Made by a program: the position numbers and the translations under genes. From assembly GCA_009845505.1 (NCBI GenBank), contig VXZL01000165.1:1-27959 (forward strand): a stretch of DNA of 27,959 bases, in the 5' to 3' direction. Of this stretch, positions 7,418 to 16,250 are shown piece by piece. The notes beneath the pieces are model-generated. The model did no database searches, had not been told where the DNA came from, and worked only from the letters and a program-made list of their open reading frames with translations. Origin of the DNA: Candidatus Poribacteria bacterium (GTDB lineage: Bacteria; Poribacteria; WGA-4E; WGA-3G). The stretch's first letter is position 1, and each line of letters begins with the position of its first letter.

Positions 7418-8038
7418 ATGGAAAAAGAAAAACGGAATCAGTTCCTTGCGACTGGGTTCTTCCTGTTTGGTATTGCCTTTCTCTATGTACCAAGCATCTC
7501 GATGGTTCCAACTATTATCGCTCAAAACGCTATTTTGCTCAAAGGCATCGCGCTGGTGCTGTTGAGTATTGCCGCGATTTTAGTTGGAACCTCTTTCGAG
7601 GACAAGCAGCGAATAGCAGTTATATCCAGTATCGGCTTGGCAGTTGGACTCGGTTTTCTCTATCTACCTGTTCCATCAATTTTGTCAGGTTCGGCATTTC
7701 ACATTCTGTTTGCCTGTGCTATTGCGTTTGGTATGACAACCGCGGCAAAGCAAACAGCAACTATCGGTTCAGCACTTCTGGCGTGTATTGGCATTGTCTT
7801 CCTTTATCAGCCTTTTTTTTCATCACTCGGTGGGACCGCCTTGCATCTGCTTCTACCGGGAATAATTGTGTTTTCGATTGTGTTTTCGCAGAAGACTTTG
7901 TGTGAACGTATCTCTATCGGTTTAATTGCGCTCGGTTTGATTGCACTCTGCCAGCCTTTTCTCATGCTATTCTATCAAACTGGTTTTCAATTGTTGCTTG
8001 CGGGCTTAACAGGATTCATCGTTGCAGCGCATCGCTGA
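7418..8038 (+). CDS. Membrane protein built from four tandem two-helix repeats
   Basis: This 206-aa, highly hydrophobic protein has about eight predicted membrane helices. A motif recurs four times: FLYVP (21-25), FLYLP (80-84), FLYQP (128-132) and LCQP (177-180), each preceded by a small-residue/Gly stretch. Spacings are 59, 48 and 48 residues, so the protein looks like four copies of a hairpin of two helices. Charged residues are nearly confined to the N-terminus and two short loops (about 61-65 and 159-164). I recognise no family, and no transport or catalytic motif is visible. The Shine-Dalgarno is weak. It follows the coiled-coil gene by 56 nt and ends 56 nt before the FAD oxidoreductase. 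Confidence 0.75.
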   Translation: MEKEKRNQFLATGFFLFGIAFLYVPSISMVPTIIAQNAILLKGIALVLLSIAAILVGTSFEDKQRIAVISSIGLAVGLGFLYLPVPSILSGSAFHILFACAIAFGMTTAAKQTATIGSALLACIGIVFLYQPFFSSLGGTALHLLLPGIIVFSIVFSQKTLCERISIGLIALGLIALCQPFLMLFYQTGFQLLLAGLTGFIVAAHR

Positions 8039-8094
8039 TTCGCTATTGCCACAAAAGCCGAAGCCATCCCAGTTCAGAAGCAATCGTTTAAAAA

Positions 8095-9246
8095 TTGTCA
8101 AACAGAAATTCTGCGCCTTCCCCCAGTACGAAAAGCAAAAGAATCGTAATAATCGGTGCCGGTATTGTCGGTGCGACGCTTGGTTACCATTTGTCCCGAA
8201 GAGATGATGTTTCTCTAACGCTTTTGGAACGAGGCATGCCGGGATCGGGCGCATCGGGGCATTCTTTTGCGTGGGCAAATGCCTTTGGGAAAGACCCGCG
8301 TGAATATCATACCCTCAATCGGCGTTCCTTGGATATGTGGTATCGGTTGGCACATCAGTTTGAAGTAGATATCGGTGTCCGTTACGGTGGTGAGATGCGG
8401 TGGGAAAACAGGCCACACCGTGCGGCGCAGCTCCGTCAGCGTATCCAGCAGATACAGGCATGGGGATATCCGTGTCGCCTCATCACGCGGAACGAGGTGT
8501 TAGCACTTGAACCACATCTACAACCCGGTGACGTGTTGGCTGCCTCTTTCTCTGAAGCGGATGTTCATATTGAAACGGATACGTTTATTAGGGTATGTCT
8601 CCAGTCCATTTATGAATCGGGGGCAGTTGTGCATTCCGAAACTGAAGTCACAGGCTTTGTCCTTCACAACGGTAGCATTACCGCTGTCAAGACCGTTGAT
8701 ACCGAATTTCCGTGTGATGTCGCTGTTTTGGCAAGCGGTGTTCAGACAACTGCGCTCGGATCTCTGGTGGACGTACATATCCCCCAACAGCGGAGTCCGG
8801 GGATCGTCATTAAAACGACACCGTGTGCTGAAGTTTTACACAACGTAGCGATCATTCACGCACCTCCGGTGGATGAAAAGCGGCATCAACACCTCCATCT
8901 CCGACAACTCGCTGATGGAAGTCTCAGAATCGGGCAGGGTACCCAAGAAGGTATTAATCGTGATGACTCGCAGCAGCACGCTGATGCGCTCCTTGATCGT
9001 GCCAAAATTTATTTTCCGGCGATAGGAGATGCAAAAGCAATTCCGACACCGGTCGGCTATCGTCCGATGCCACTTGATGGGTTTCCTATCCTCGGATTTA
9101 CGAGAGCCGTTCCAAACCTATATATTGCCCTGATGCACAGCGGGGTGACGTTGGCACCTTTAGTGGGTGAAATGGCGGCTCTGGAAATTATTGATGATGT
9201 ACAGGTAGAGTGGTTCAAACCGTATCGGCTTGAACGGTTTGGATAG
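8095..9246 (+). CDS. FAD-dependent oxidoreductase, DAO (D-amino-acid/glycine oxidase-like) family
   Basis: This 383-aa flavoenzyme of the DAO superfamily oxidises an amine or amino-acid-type substrate. The N-terminal Rossmann fold has IIGAGIVGATLGYHLS with GxGxxG at residues 21-26, followed by an acidic residue in LTLLERG that binds the ribose of FAD. A long substrate domain follows. The C-terminal block (PTPVGYRPMPLDGFPILGF ... HSGVTLAPLVGEMAA) is the typical second FAD-contact region, so the protein is complete. The start is almost forced: an in-frame TAA lies at 8089-8091 and the only start codon before the Rossmann strand is TTG 8095, with no good ribosome-binding site. Its neighbours do not indicate the substrate. 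Confidence 0.87.
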   Translation: MSNRNSAPSPSTKSKRIVIIGAGIVGATLGYHLSRRDDVSLTLLERGMPGSGASGHSFAWANAFGKDPREYHTLNRRSLDMWYRLAHQFEVDIGVRYGGEMRWENRPHRAAQLRQRIQQIQAWGYPCRLITRNEVLALEPHLQPGDVLAASFSEADVHIETDTFIRVCLQSIYESGAVVHSETEVTGFVLHNGSITAVKTVDTEFPCDVAVLASGVQTTALGSLVDVHIPQQRSPGIVIKTTPCAEVLHNVAIIHAPPVDEKRHQHLHLRQLADGSLRIGQGTQEGINRDDSQQHADALLDRAKIYFPAIGDAKAIPTPVGYRPMPLDGFPILGFTRAVPNLYIALMHSGVTLAPLVGEMAALEIIDDVQVEWFKPYRLERFG

Positions 9247-9250
9247 ATTG

Positions 9251-9359
9251 TCTGAACCCGGGATTCTGATCAGGATTTTTGTGGTTCGTTTGATTACCAT
9301 GATGATGAGATCTCCGATAATTATGGTAAATCTGATAATCTTATAAATCATAGTTCAGG
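9251..9359. repeat. Degenerate palindromic repeat between convergent genes
   Basis: Nested inverted pairs are TCTGAAC (9251-9257) with GTTCAGG (9353-9359), and GATTACCAT (9292-9300) with ATGGTAAATC (9323-9332, one extra base). A GGATTCTGATCAGGA block lies opposite a diverged TCTGATAATC stretch. It fills the gap after the FAD gene, and its right arm encodes the last codons and stop of the methyltransferase gene. It looks like a decayed member of a CTGAAT/CAGGATT-type repeat family. Confidence 0.45.
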
Positions 9360-10222
9360 CTTTGATAGCGTTCCGTATACACTTTCACAAGATCTCCCTT
9401 CCGAAAACCCGGAACAGCCGTAGCACATTCCTGCGCCAAACGTTCGTAATCAATCTCCATTAAGCGTGTTAAGACGGTAGAATCTTTCGCTTTCAAAAGT
9501 ATCCACTGCTTATTTCGTTCACATCGTTTTTCGTCTGTTTCTCTACGGGAATAGTCTTGCCAACCTTGACACGGTACAGCAAAGTCGAAGGCGTTTTGAA
9601 AAACCTTCAGCGCATCTCGTGTGTTGTTGTACTGCCATATCTGAAAATCTTGATGATAAATCGGCAGACGTTTGTATTGGCGCATGTCATGGTGTGTGCT
9701 TGCCAGACGCGTCCATATCTGAAATTCCGTATTTACAGAATAAGATTTACCCGTATTGAGATGAAAAGCATCTCTTGGTAGGGGCAATCTACTGATAAAG
9801 CGCATGCTCGGGTTAAGCTGTTTGTGGACGATGAATTTGCGGAAATTGACAGGGACAATAAACGCCACAACGTCTGCCAAAGCGGCGGCGTGGTTAAAGA
9901 AGGCTATCGCTAATTTACCGCGTTTGCCAAACGGTGGATTGCCTATTATTGCTGTGTCGCTGGTGTCGAATGGGAAGTTGGTGACTGCAAAAAAGTTTTT
10001 GCGTTTCACATCATGGCATTTCGGTAAGAGATCTATGCCGAATCGCCTCTGCTTTGGTAGGAGTTTGTAAAAGGCTCCAGTCCCAGCAGCAGGCTCTACG
10101 AAAAAGAGGTCGCCGGGGCTCCGGTTCAGGGTTGAAAGCGTGTCGGTGAAATGCTTCCAACACGCCATAGCGACCTCTGGTTTCGTATAAAACTGGTCGA
10201 GTGAATTCTGCAAATTGTTCAC
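9341..10222 (-). CDS. Adenine-specific DNA methyltransferase-like protein
   Basis: This 293-aa class I SAM-dependent methyltransferase has motif I VEPAAGTGAF (about residues 42-51) for SAM binding and motif IV NPPFGK (95-100), the catalytic motif of N6-adenine methyltransferases. The N-terminal FYTKPEVA segment is common in such enzymes. The C-terminal half probably recognises the target; it is short. Start is GTG at 10222 with an AGAGG about 11 nt upstream. No restriction endonuclease or specificity subunit lies nearby, so it may be an orphan (solitary) methyltransferase. The C-terminal codons overlap the degenerate repeat at 9251-9359. RNA or other substrates are not excluded. Confidence 0.82.
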   Translation of the reverse strand: MNNLQNSLDQFYTKPEVAMACWKHFTDTLSTLNRSPGDLFFVEPAAGTGAFYKLLPKQRRFGIDLLPKCHDVKRKNFFAVTNFPFDTSDTAIIGNPPFGKRGKLAIAFFNHAAALADVVAFIVPVNFRKFIVHKQLNPSMRFISRLPLPRDAFHLNTGKSYSVNTEFQIWTRLASTHHDMRQYKRLPIYHQDFQIWQYNNTRDALKVFQNAFDFAVPCQGWQDYSRRETDEKRCERNKQWILLKAKDSTVLTRLMEIDYERLAQECATAVPGFRKGDLVKVYTERYQSLNYDL

Positions 10223-10279
10223 CTATTTAGCAAGCCTCTGCCAGTTGGGATAGCACGCCAGAATATATTTAGCGCGGCG

Positions 10280-11446
10280 TTACTCAAAGGGTAGCAACTT
10301 TCCATCTTTGACAATCAAGACCTTCGCGTCGTAAATCGCATCACCATTTGCATCAAACGAGAACTTACCGAAGATTGTATCAAAATCTCTGATATTAGCG
10401 AGGGCATCTCGAATTGAAGTCGCATCAGTTGATTGGGCATTCGCGATTGCCACCGCCAAAATATGGAGCGCGGCATACGATCTCGCGGCGTAGTTATTTG
10501 GTGCCGTGCCGTATATCTCACTGTAATTCTGGATGAAGGCTTGATTTCCGGGTGTGTTGATTGAGGTGTTCCAGTTTATAAAAGTTATCGCACCCTCAGC
10601 AGCGGGACCTGCGGCTTGTACATCTTCTGCAACCAATGTACGCATTACAAAGGGAACGGATATACCGAGTTCATGCCCCTGCATTAGGATTCCAGGCTTT
10701 TCTGGTGATAAGCTTGAAACAAAAATAATATCAGGGTTCAGTGTCTGTATTCGGGTTAATTGTTCACGAAAGTCGGTATCGCCGCCTTGGAAGGTTTCAG
10801 TGGTTAGTACTTCAATACCGCGAGCCTTGAGTACTTCCCGGACTGCCGTATCTCCATCCGTAGAGAAAAGATCTATTTCATCATATAACGTAGCAGCGGT
10901 TTGATAGTCCAGTTTTGCCTCTGTCACTTCAATACCGGCAGGAATAAGTTTATCCGTGGTAAGTGAGACGCGAAAAACAAAGTCTCCAATCGCGCTGAGA
11001 CCACGAGCAGAAGAAGTCGAGCTTATTGCCACAACCTGATTCTCTTGGGCAACCGGGAAAGTCATCTCGGTTTGACTGGAGGTAGCAGATCCGAAAATGA
11101 CAGACACACCTTCTTGATGGATCAGTTTATTGAAAGCCGCAACGGACCCTTCGGGGGTACTCTGATCGTCTTCAATGATGAATTTGAGTTTCGCGCCGTT
11201 GGATTGTGTGCTATTAATCTCGCTAAGTGCTAATTCAAAGCCTCGCTGCATTGGCACGCCAAATGAGGTATTAAGTCGTCCTGTCAGAGGTAAGACGACT
11301 CCAACGGCAATTTCCTGACTGGGTTCTGCCATCTGAGGTGTGGCGGGCTGAACAATTTCGGAGACCCGTTCACAAGAAGATAACCCCACAATCAGCACAG
11401 TAATCACGAATAAAGACGTGAGTGTTACAATTTTTCTAATGTTCAT
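10280..11446 (-). CDS. Branched-chain amino acid-type ABC transporter substrate-binding lipoprotein
   Basis: This 388-aa periplasmic binding protein of the LivJ/Peripla_BP_6 type has a lipoprotein signal peptide with lipobox L-S-S-C (C25), so it should be anchored by lipid. The mature domain opens with IAVGVVLPLTGRLNTSFGVP, the typical first strand and ligand loop. It continues through FGSATSSQTEM to a C-terminal IRDALANIRDFDTIFGKFSFD segment that is characteristic of the family. AAAGGAA lies about 6 nt before the ATG. No permease or ATPase genes of a Liv system lie in this window, so the transporter partner is elsewhere or the protein acts as a sensor. It is divergent from the Gfo/Idh/MocA gene at 11653. 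Confidence 0.9.
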   Translation of the reverse strand: MNIRKIVTLTSLFVITVLIVGLSSCERVSEIVQPATPQMAEPSQEIAVGVVLPLTGRLNTSFGVPMQRGFELALSEINSTQSNGAKLKFIIEDDQSTPEGSVAAFNKLIHQEGVSVIFGSATSSQTEMTFPVAQENQVVAISSTSSARGLSAIGDFVFRVSLTTDKLIPAGIEVTEAKLDYQTAATLYDEIDLFSTDGDTAVREVLKARGIEVLTTETFQGGDTDFREQLTRIQTLNPDIIFVSSLSPEKPGILMQGHELGISVPFVMRTLVAEDVQAAGPAAEGAITFINWNTSINTPGNQAFIQNYSEIYGTAPNNYAARSYAALHILAVAIANAQSTDATSIRDALANIRDFDTIFGKFSFDANGDAIYDAKVLIVKDGKLLPFE

Positions 11447-11585
11447 AAAATTCCTTTCATTGCATATAACATGTCTGCTTTATTTTATTGATGGCACGTA
11501 AAGTACCTATTGCTTTTACTTTTCTTAAGTATATCATTTTCGCTCTCAAAATCAAATTAAAATCGATTTGGGGACGGCTATGTGC

Positions 11586-11614
11586 TTGATCAATTTTCAA
11601 TTGTGCGGTATATT
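11586..11614 (+). promoter_or_regulatory. Promoter for the 11653-13853 operon
   Basis: -35 TTGATC (11586-11591), 17-nt spacer, -10 TATATT (11609-11614). The leader to the ATG at 11653 is about 32 nt and ends in a GGAG ribosome site. The remaining 140 bp of this divergent intergenic region are AT-rich, and I see no convincing promoter for the minus-strand lipoprotein gene. Confidence 0.6.
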
Positions 11615-11652
11615 GTAGGGAATTCAAGCATCAGAATCTGAGATGGAGCAGT

Positions 11653-12654
11653 ATGACAACTGAAACAAAATCACCGATCCGCTGGGGAATTCTCAGCACA
11701 GCAAATATCGCTACAAAGGTTGCCCGCGCAATTCATCTCGCCCGGAACGCGGATTTAGTTGCAGTCGCAAGTCGGACAGAAGAACGCGCTGCAACATGGG
11801 CAAAAGAACACAATGTCCCCACGGCTTACGGCACATACGATGCGCTTCTCGCCGACGAATCACTTGATGCTATCTATATCCCTTTGCCCCCTTCCCTCCA
11901 CGCTGAATGGACAGTCAAAGCAGCCGAGCACGGCAAGCACGTTCTCTGCGAAAAGCCGCTCGCCGCAAATGCTGACGAAGCCGTAGCCATGGCAGATGCT
12001 TGTCGCCAAAATGGTGTGCAACTGATGGACGGTGTCATGTGGGTTCACCACGAACGCACTGCAGCGATGAAACAGAAGTTAATAGATGACACCCTCGGAC
12101 GCCTCCGCCGAGTAACTACCGCATTCACTTTCAATTGGGATACAATTCCTGCTGGCAATATCCGGGCAATGAAAGAATTCGCAGGCGGAAGCCTCGGCGA
12201 TTTAGGCTATTATTGCGTTCGAGCGATTCTCTGGGCTTATGGAGGTATGCCGACACAGGTCTTCGCAACAGCCCGTTATAAAGTAGGTGTTGATTTCAAT
12301 CTTGCCGGCATCCTCTGGTTTGACGATGAACGTATTGCCACTTTGGATTGCGGGTTTGATACAGCACTGCGGAAATGGTTCGAGGTTGCTGGCACGCGTG
12401 CCTCGATTGTCTGTGATGATTTCACTGTCCCTCTATCTGAAGATTCTGCTCGGTTCTGGGTTCACGGACCGGATGGCAATGAACGAAACACTGTTGAGGG
12501 TTGTATTCAGGAGGTCACGATGATTGAAAGATTCTCTCAGATTGTGCAATCTGGAAACCTTGAGACGGAGTGGTCGGATGTAGCAGTGAACACAATGCGC
12601 GTCTGTGATGCGCTCCTTGAATCACATCAACATGGGGAAATTATCAGACTCTAA
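11653..12654 (+). CDS. Gfo/Idh/MocA family oxidoreductase
   Basis: This 333-aa NAD(P)-dependent dehydrogenase of the Gfo/Idh/MocA family resembles the D-xylose dehydrogenase/dihydrodiol dehydrogenase branch. The N-terminal Rossmann fold starts RWGILSTANIATKVARAI, and the active-site motif C-E-K-P is at 99-102, with K101 the likely catalytic lysine. The C-terminal alpha/beta domain contains GGSLGDLGYYCV, as usual for this branch. A GGAG sits 6-7 nt before the ATG. The enolase-family gene starts only 11 nt after the stop, so the two form an operon: a dehydrogenase making a sugar lactone/acid and a dehydratase using it is a reasonable inference, not shown. Confidence 0.9.
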   Translation: MTTETKSPIRWGILSTANIATKVARAIHLARNADLVAVASRTEERAATWAKEHNVPTAYGTYDALLADESLDAIYIPLPPSLHAEWTVKAAEHGKHVLCEKPLAANADEAVAMADACRQNGVQLMDGVMWVHHERTAAMKQKLIDDTLGRLRRVTTAFTFNWDTIPAGNIRAMKEFAGGSLGDLGYYCVRAILWAYGGMPTQVFATARYKVGVDFNLAGILWFDDERIATLDCGFDTALRKWFEVAGTRASIVCDDFTVPLSEDSARFWVHGPDGNERNTVEGCIQEVTMIERFSQIVQSGNLETEWSDVAVNTMRVCDALLESHQHGEIIRL

Positions 12655-12665
12655 GGAGATTCTCT

Positions 12666-13853
12666 ATGAAAATTACAAACATCGAAACTTTTATTGTGGA
12701 CGCGGGTTGGCGTCCTTGGACTTTTGTTAAGGTAGAAACCGATGAAGGTATCACCGGCTATGGCGAATGTAGTGATGGTAGAAACCCCAATGGCGTAGTG
12801 GGAACTATTAAAGACTTTACCCCCTTGCTCATCGGACGCGATCCACGTCCTTACGAGATGCGGTTTTGGGATATGATTCGCGGCTCTCGGCAAAGTCCCG
12901 GCGGCATCGCTGCAAAAGCGATCGCGGGTATTGAGTGTGCACTCGTGGATATTAAGGCGAAAGCGTTGGGAATCTCCGTGGTCGAACTTTTCGGGGGACC
13001 GACACGTGATGATGTGCGGGTCTATTGGTCACATTGCGGGAGCTCTCGTGCGCGTAATTACGAACTCATAGGCGTTCCGCCTCTAAAGTCGATGGATGAC
13101 ATCGCAGCGTTAGGTCGTGAGGTGGTCGAAAGAGGATTCACAGCTCTCAAAACTAATGTCATTTTTCCCGGCGGCACGGCATCTGTCCATTTTGGCGGCT
13201 TCGGCGGCGGACCGGGGACGACTGATGGGAATGTATCATCTCAGGTGCTACGGCATATTGAAACTTTGATCGGCACCTTCAGAGAGGCAGTCGGACCCGA
13301 TGTCGGTATCAATCTCGATTTGAACTTCAATTTTAAGCCAGAGGCATGCATGCGGATTGCCAAAGTACTTGAACAGTTTGACATGTTGTGGTTGGAGATT
13401 GATATGTATGACCACGAGGCTATCCGTCAAATCAAAGATTCCACAACGACAAAAATATGCACTGGCGAAAACCTCTATTACATGCGTGAGTATCTACCTT
13501 ATTTCGAGTGCCGTGCTGCTGATGTCTTTATGATAGATGTGCCGTGGAATGGATTCGCGCCTTCAAAGAAGATCGGGGACTTAGCAAACGTGTTCCAACT
13601 TAACGTTGCACCTCATAATTACTACAGCCACCTCGCCACCCACATGAGTGCGAGTCTCTGTGCTGTCCTGCCTAACGTACGTATTATGGAGATTGATATT
13701 GACGATGTTCCGTGGAAGGACGATTTGACGACTCACGTTCCAGACATTACAAATGGCTACATGAAAATACCGACGCGTCCGGGGTGGGGCACTGATCTCA
13801 ACGAGGAAGTTGCGAAAGCACATCCCTGGCCTGATCGGAGAGGGGAATGGTAA
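12666..13853 (+). CDS. Enolase superfamily sugar-acid dehydratase-like enzyme
   Basis: This 395-aa mandelate racemase/muconate-lactonizing-type protein probably dehydrates an acid sugar. Metal-ligand candidates are D218 (NLDLNFN), E244 (LEIDMY) and E268 (TGENLY). H317 in APHNYYSH is the likely general acid/base. The second-strand motif is K162-T-N instead of K-x-K, as in members that lack the second lysine, which points to a dehydratase over a racemase. It carries a glycine-rich insertion after this motif (GGFGGGPG). The start ATG has AGGAG 7 nt upstream. It is the second gene of an operon with the Gfo/Idh/MocA gene. It is clearly diverged from the enolase-family protein at 3408 and probably has a different substrate. 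Confidence 0.9.
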   Translation: MKITNIETFIVDAGWRPWTFVKVETDEGITGYGECSDGRNPNGVVGTIKDFTPLLIGRDPRPYEMRFWDMIRGSRQSPGGIAAKAIAGIECALVDIKAKALGISVVELFGGPTRDDVRVYWSHCGSSRARNYELIGVPPLKSMDDIAALGREVVERGFTALKTNVIFPGGTASVHFGGFGGGPGTTDGNVSSQVLRHIETLIGTFREAVGPDVGINLDLNFNFKPEACMRIAKVLEQFDMLWLEIDMYDHEAIRQIKDSTTTKICTGENLYYMREYLPYFECRAADVFMIDVPWNGFAPSKKIGDLANVFQLNVAPHNYYSHLATHMSASLCAVLPNVRIMEIDIDDVPWKDDLTTHVPDITNGYMKIPTRPGWGTDLNEEVAKAHPWPDRRGEW

Positions 13854-13868
13854 ACGGCTGCCGTGAGG

Positions 13869-14933
13869 TTAGTGTAAAATGGCGACATCATCGGCACTAT
13901 GGACAGGGTGTGGACTCAAGTTGTAATTGCCATCCAACGAAATATCGTCAACCCTGATGACTTCTCCTGAACTTGCAGACTGGTGCATAGCGAAAAACGT
14001 TTGGACGACGTGTAGATTGCTGCGTCCGTGTGTGATAGGCTTCTCTCCATTACGTAGACACTCCAAGAAGTGAGCCATCACATTCCCGAAGGCATCAGGA
14101 AACCATGTCCCCTCTATTGACGGTTTGATTTCGCGGACCTCCGGTTCCGTGAGATGGACGGTCATGTCCTCACTGTTCCCGTAAATTGCCCCTTTAGTCC
14201 CTTGAATGCGAATTTCCTCGTGTGGGTGTTGCAAGTTGCGTCCGGGGTTGGCGAGGAACGCCCAGTTACACGAAAGCAAGCCTTGAATACCACTTCGACT
14301 TGTAAAAAGGGCAACAGACACAGTTTCGCCTGCTTCAATAGACCTGTCGTGTCCATGTGCTTGACAATAAACACTCTCGTATTCGCCGAACCATTTATAG
14401 ACGAGTCCGATGTGATGCACTTGCATCGCTGGGATCAAATGGCGTTCGGGGAACTCGGTGTAGAATCCATTGCAGGTTATTGAGACATGATAAATCTCGC
14501 CGAGGTGTTCAGCGTTGATGTAGGGTTCAATGGCGAGGAAGCCCGGCACGAAGCAGGAATTCTGGTTCACCATAAGCTCCACGTTGTGTCGCTCACAGAT
14601 CTCCACCATTTCAACGGCTTGCCTCATCGACATTGAGAACGGTTTTTGGCAGAGGATATGTTTACCTGCTTCAGCAGCGGCTTGGACGATAGGGGAACGG
14701 ATCCACGGCTGTACTGCCATATCAATCACATTGACATTGGGATCAGCAATCAGGTCGGTGATACGGGTATAACGTTTATCAATCTGAAACTGCTCTCCAA
14801 CCTCGTTAAGACGTGTGATGTCTTTATCGCAGATCGCAGTAACTTGTAGATTTTGACGTTGATAACCGAGTAGGTGCTGTTGTCCGATACCCAGTCCAAT
14901 TAAACCGATGCCAAGTTCTTGTTTGTCTGTCAT
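13869..14933 (-). CDS. Gfo/Idh/MocA family oxidoreductase with QKP variant motif
   Basis: This 354-aa protein has an N-terminal NAD(P)-binding fold (GLIGLGIGQQHL, about 10-22) and the C-terminal oxidoreductase domain. The usual E-K-P motif reads C95-Q-K97-P98; the lysine is kept, but the glutamate is replaced by glutamine. A conserved histidine-containing helix follows (MQVHHIGLVYKWFGE). Start is ATG 14933 with AGAGGA about 12 nt upstream. It follows another Gfo/Idh/MocA gene on the same strand with a 36-nt gap, so the two are probably co-transcribed. It converges with the enolase-family gene, whose end is 15 nt away. Substrate unknown. Confidence 0.88.
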   Translation of the reverse strand: MTDKQELGIGLIGLGIGQQHLLGYQRQNLQVTAICDKDITRLNEVGEQFQIDKRYTRITDLIADPNVNVIDMAVQPWIRSPIVQAAAEAGKHILCQKPFSMSMRQAVEMVEICERHNVELMVNQNSCFVPGFLAIEPYINAEHLGEIYHVSITCNGFYTEFPERHLIPAMQVHHIGLVYKWFGEYESVYCQAHGHDRSIEAGETVSVALFTSRSGIQGLLSCNWAFLANPGRNLQHPHEEIRIQGTKGAIYGNSEDMTVHLTEPEVREIKPSIEGTWFPDAFGNVMAHFLECLRNGEKPITHGRSNLHVVQTFFAMHQSASSGEVIRVDDISLDGNYNLSPHPVHSADDVAILH

Positions 14934-14969
14934 TGTGGCGATTATCCTCTAAATCAGACTATGGGATAA

Positions 14970-16232
14970 TTATATGCCCAATCCTTCGTCAATTTCGCGC
15001 TGATACGTATTGATGGATTCATTCAGCATCTCGTCCAGTTGAACGATCTGACCGGTTGCGCCAGACTCAAGTATAGCATAGGAGACAGCAACCGAACGGG
15101 TGCCTTGATATGCATCAACCTCAACTTCACCATTTCCAGCAATAGCTTCAGCGAAATCTCCATATTCAATAGCGATAATCTTCGCGTCAATTTGCGTAAA
15201 CGGCAATTCATAGTTCCACAACCGATTGCCACCGAATAGATCTGTTGTAACAGCATCTAAGTGAAAATCCGGAACGAGATCCAAGAGTCTTTCGTCGCTG
15301 AGTGGTTCCTGTCCGTCAATGTTAAGGGTGATAAGTCTACCGCTTCGGTCTCCAGGGAGCGTCATAGAGCCTTGGGATCCGTGAATTTGGCGGAGCCAGC
15401 CCCCTTGTCCCCATGCGGCGTGCTCCTCAATATATTGCCCGACAACACCACTTTTGAAAGTCAAGGTTGCATACGCTGCGTCTTCTGCAGTTGCTTCAAA
15501 TTCAGCAGGCATCTCGCGTTGCCATTTCGTATAGACCCCCGATGGGTTAGAACCAGACTCACCGGTCACCGCTGCAGCGTTGTACCGGATGGGTTCGTGG
15601 AGCCGTGTTTGTGCGTAGACGGTATCAACTTCACCAAGTAGATACTCAATCATATCGGCGTAGTGAACACCGACATCCAGCAACACGCCGCTCTGATCCT
15701 TCTGATGTCGCCAGACGGAGATGGTCATACGGTTTGTGCCGCCGATTGCATGGTGGATGAGAAAGCGCGGCGTGCCGATGACTTCGACATCAAGAAGTGC
15801 CTTCGCAAGTCGATTAATTGGGTCGCGCCGATAGTTTTCGGCAACACTGAGGATTGCATCGGATGCGTCAGCGGCACGTCGAATGAGGTTACACGCTCGG
15901 ACGGTCAGACCCATCGGTTTTTCTACCATGGTATGCCAGCCGCGTTCAAGTGTTTCTATGGCGACAGTATGATGGTACGGCGGCGTAGTCGTCACGTCCA
16001 CGGCATCTACACCGACTTCAGAAAGTTCTTCCAGGCTCCCGACAACAGCCGGTTTTTGACCGAAACGTTCTTCGGCTTGTGCAGCGAGAGACTCAGCATT
16101 AGCGAGGACCGGGTCACACGCGCCGACGAGGTTAAACCGGGTCCATCCGGCACGATGGAGTTCCGCCAATCCGTACATGTGTCGATGTCCCATCCCACCA
16201 CATCCAACGATTGCCAATCTAATTTTATCCAT
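14970..16232 (-). CDS. Gfo/Idh/MocA family oxidoreductase
   Basis: This 420-aa member of the family is longer than average (330-390 aa). The Rossmann motif is AIVGCGGMGHRH (8-19), and the active site M-V-E-K105-P is intact. A probable substrate-domain histidine lies in LLDVGVHYADMIEYLLGE. The extra length is an insertion in the C-terminal domain (about 235-330) and an acidic tail. GAGGGAAG sits 4 nt before the ATG at 16232. It lies 43 nt downstream of the transglycosylase fusion gene, with a hairpin between them, and 36 nt before the next oxidoreductase gene. Likely an NAD(P)-linked sugar or cyclitol dehydrogenase. Confidence 0.88.
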   Translation of the reverse strand: MDKIRLAIVGCGGMGHRHMYGLAELHRAGWTRFNLVGACDPVLANAESLAAQAEERFGQKPAVVGSLEELSEVGVDAVDVTTTPPYHHTVAIETLERGWHTMVEKPMGLTVRACNLIRRAADASDAILSVAENYRRDPINRLAKALLDVEVIGTPRFLIHHAIGGTNRMTISVWRHQKDQSGVLLDVGVHYADMIEYLLGEVDTVYAQTRLHEPIRYNAAAVTGESGSNPSGVYTKWQREMPAEFEATAEDAAYATLTFKSGVVGQYIEEHAAWGQGGWLRQIHGSQGSMTLPGDRSGRLITLNIDGQEPLSDERLLDLVPDFHLDAVTTDLFGGNRLWNYELPFTQIDAKIIAIEYGDFAEAIAGNGEVEVDAYQGTRSVAVSYAILESGATGQIVQLDEMLNESINTYQREIDEGLGI

Positions 16233-16250
16233 TTTCTTCCCTCGCAGCAG

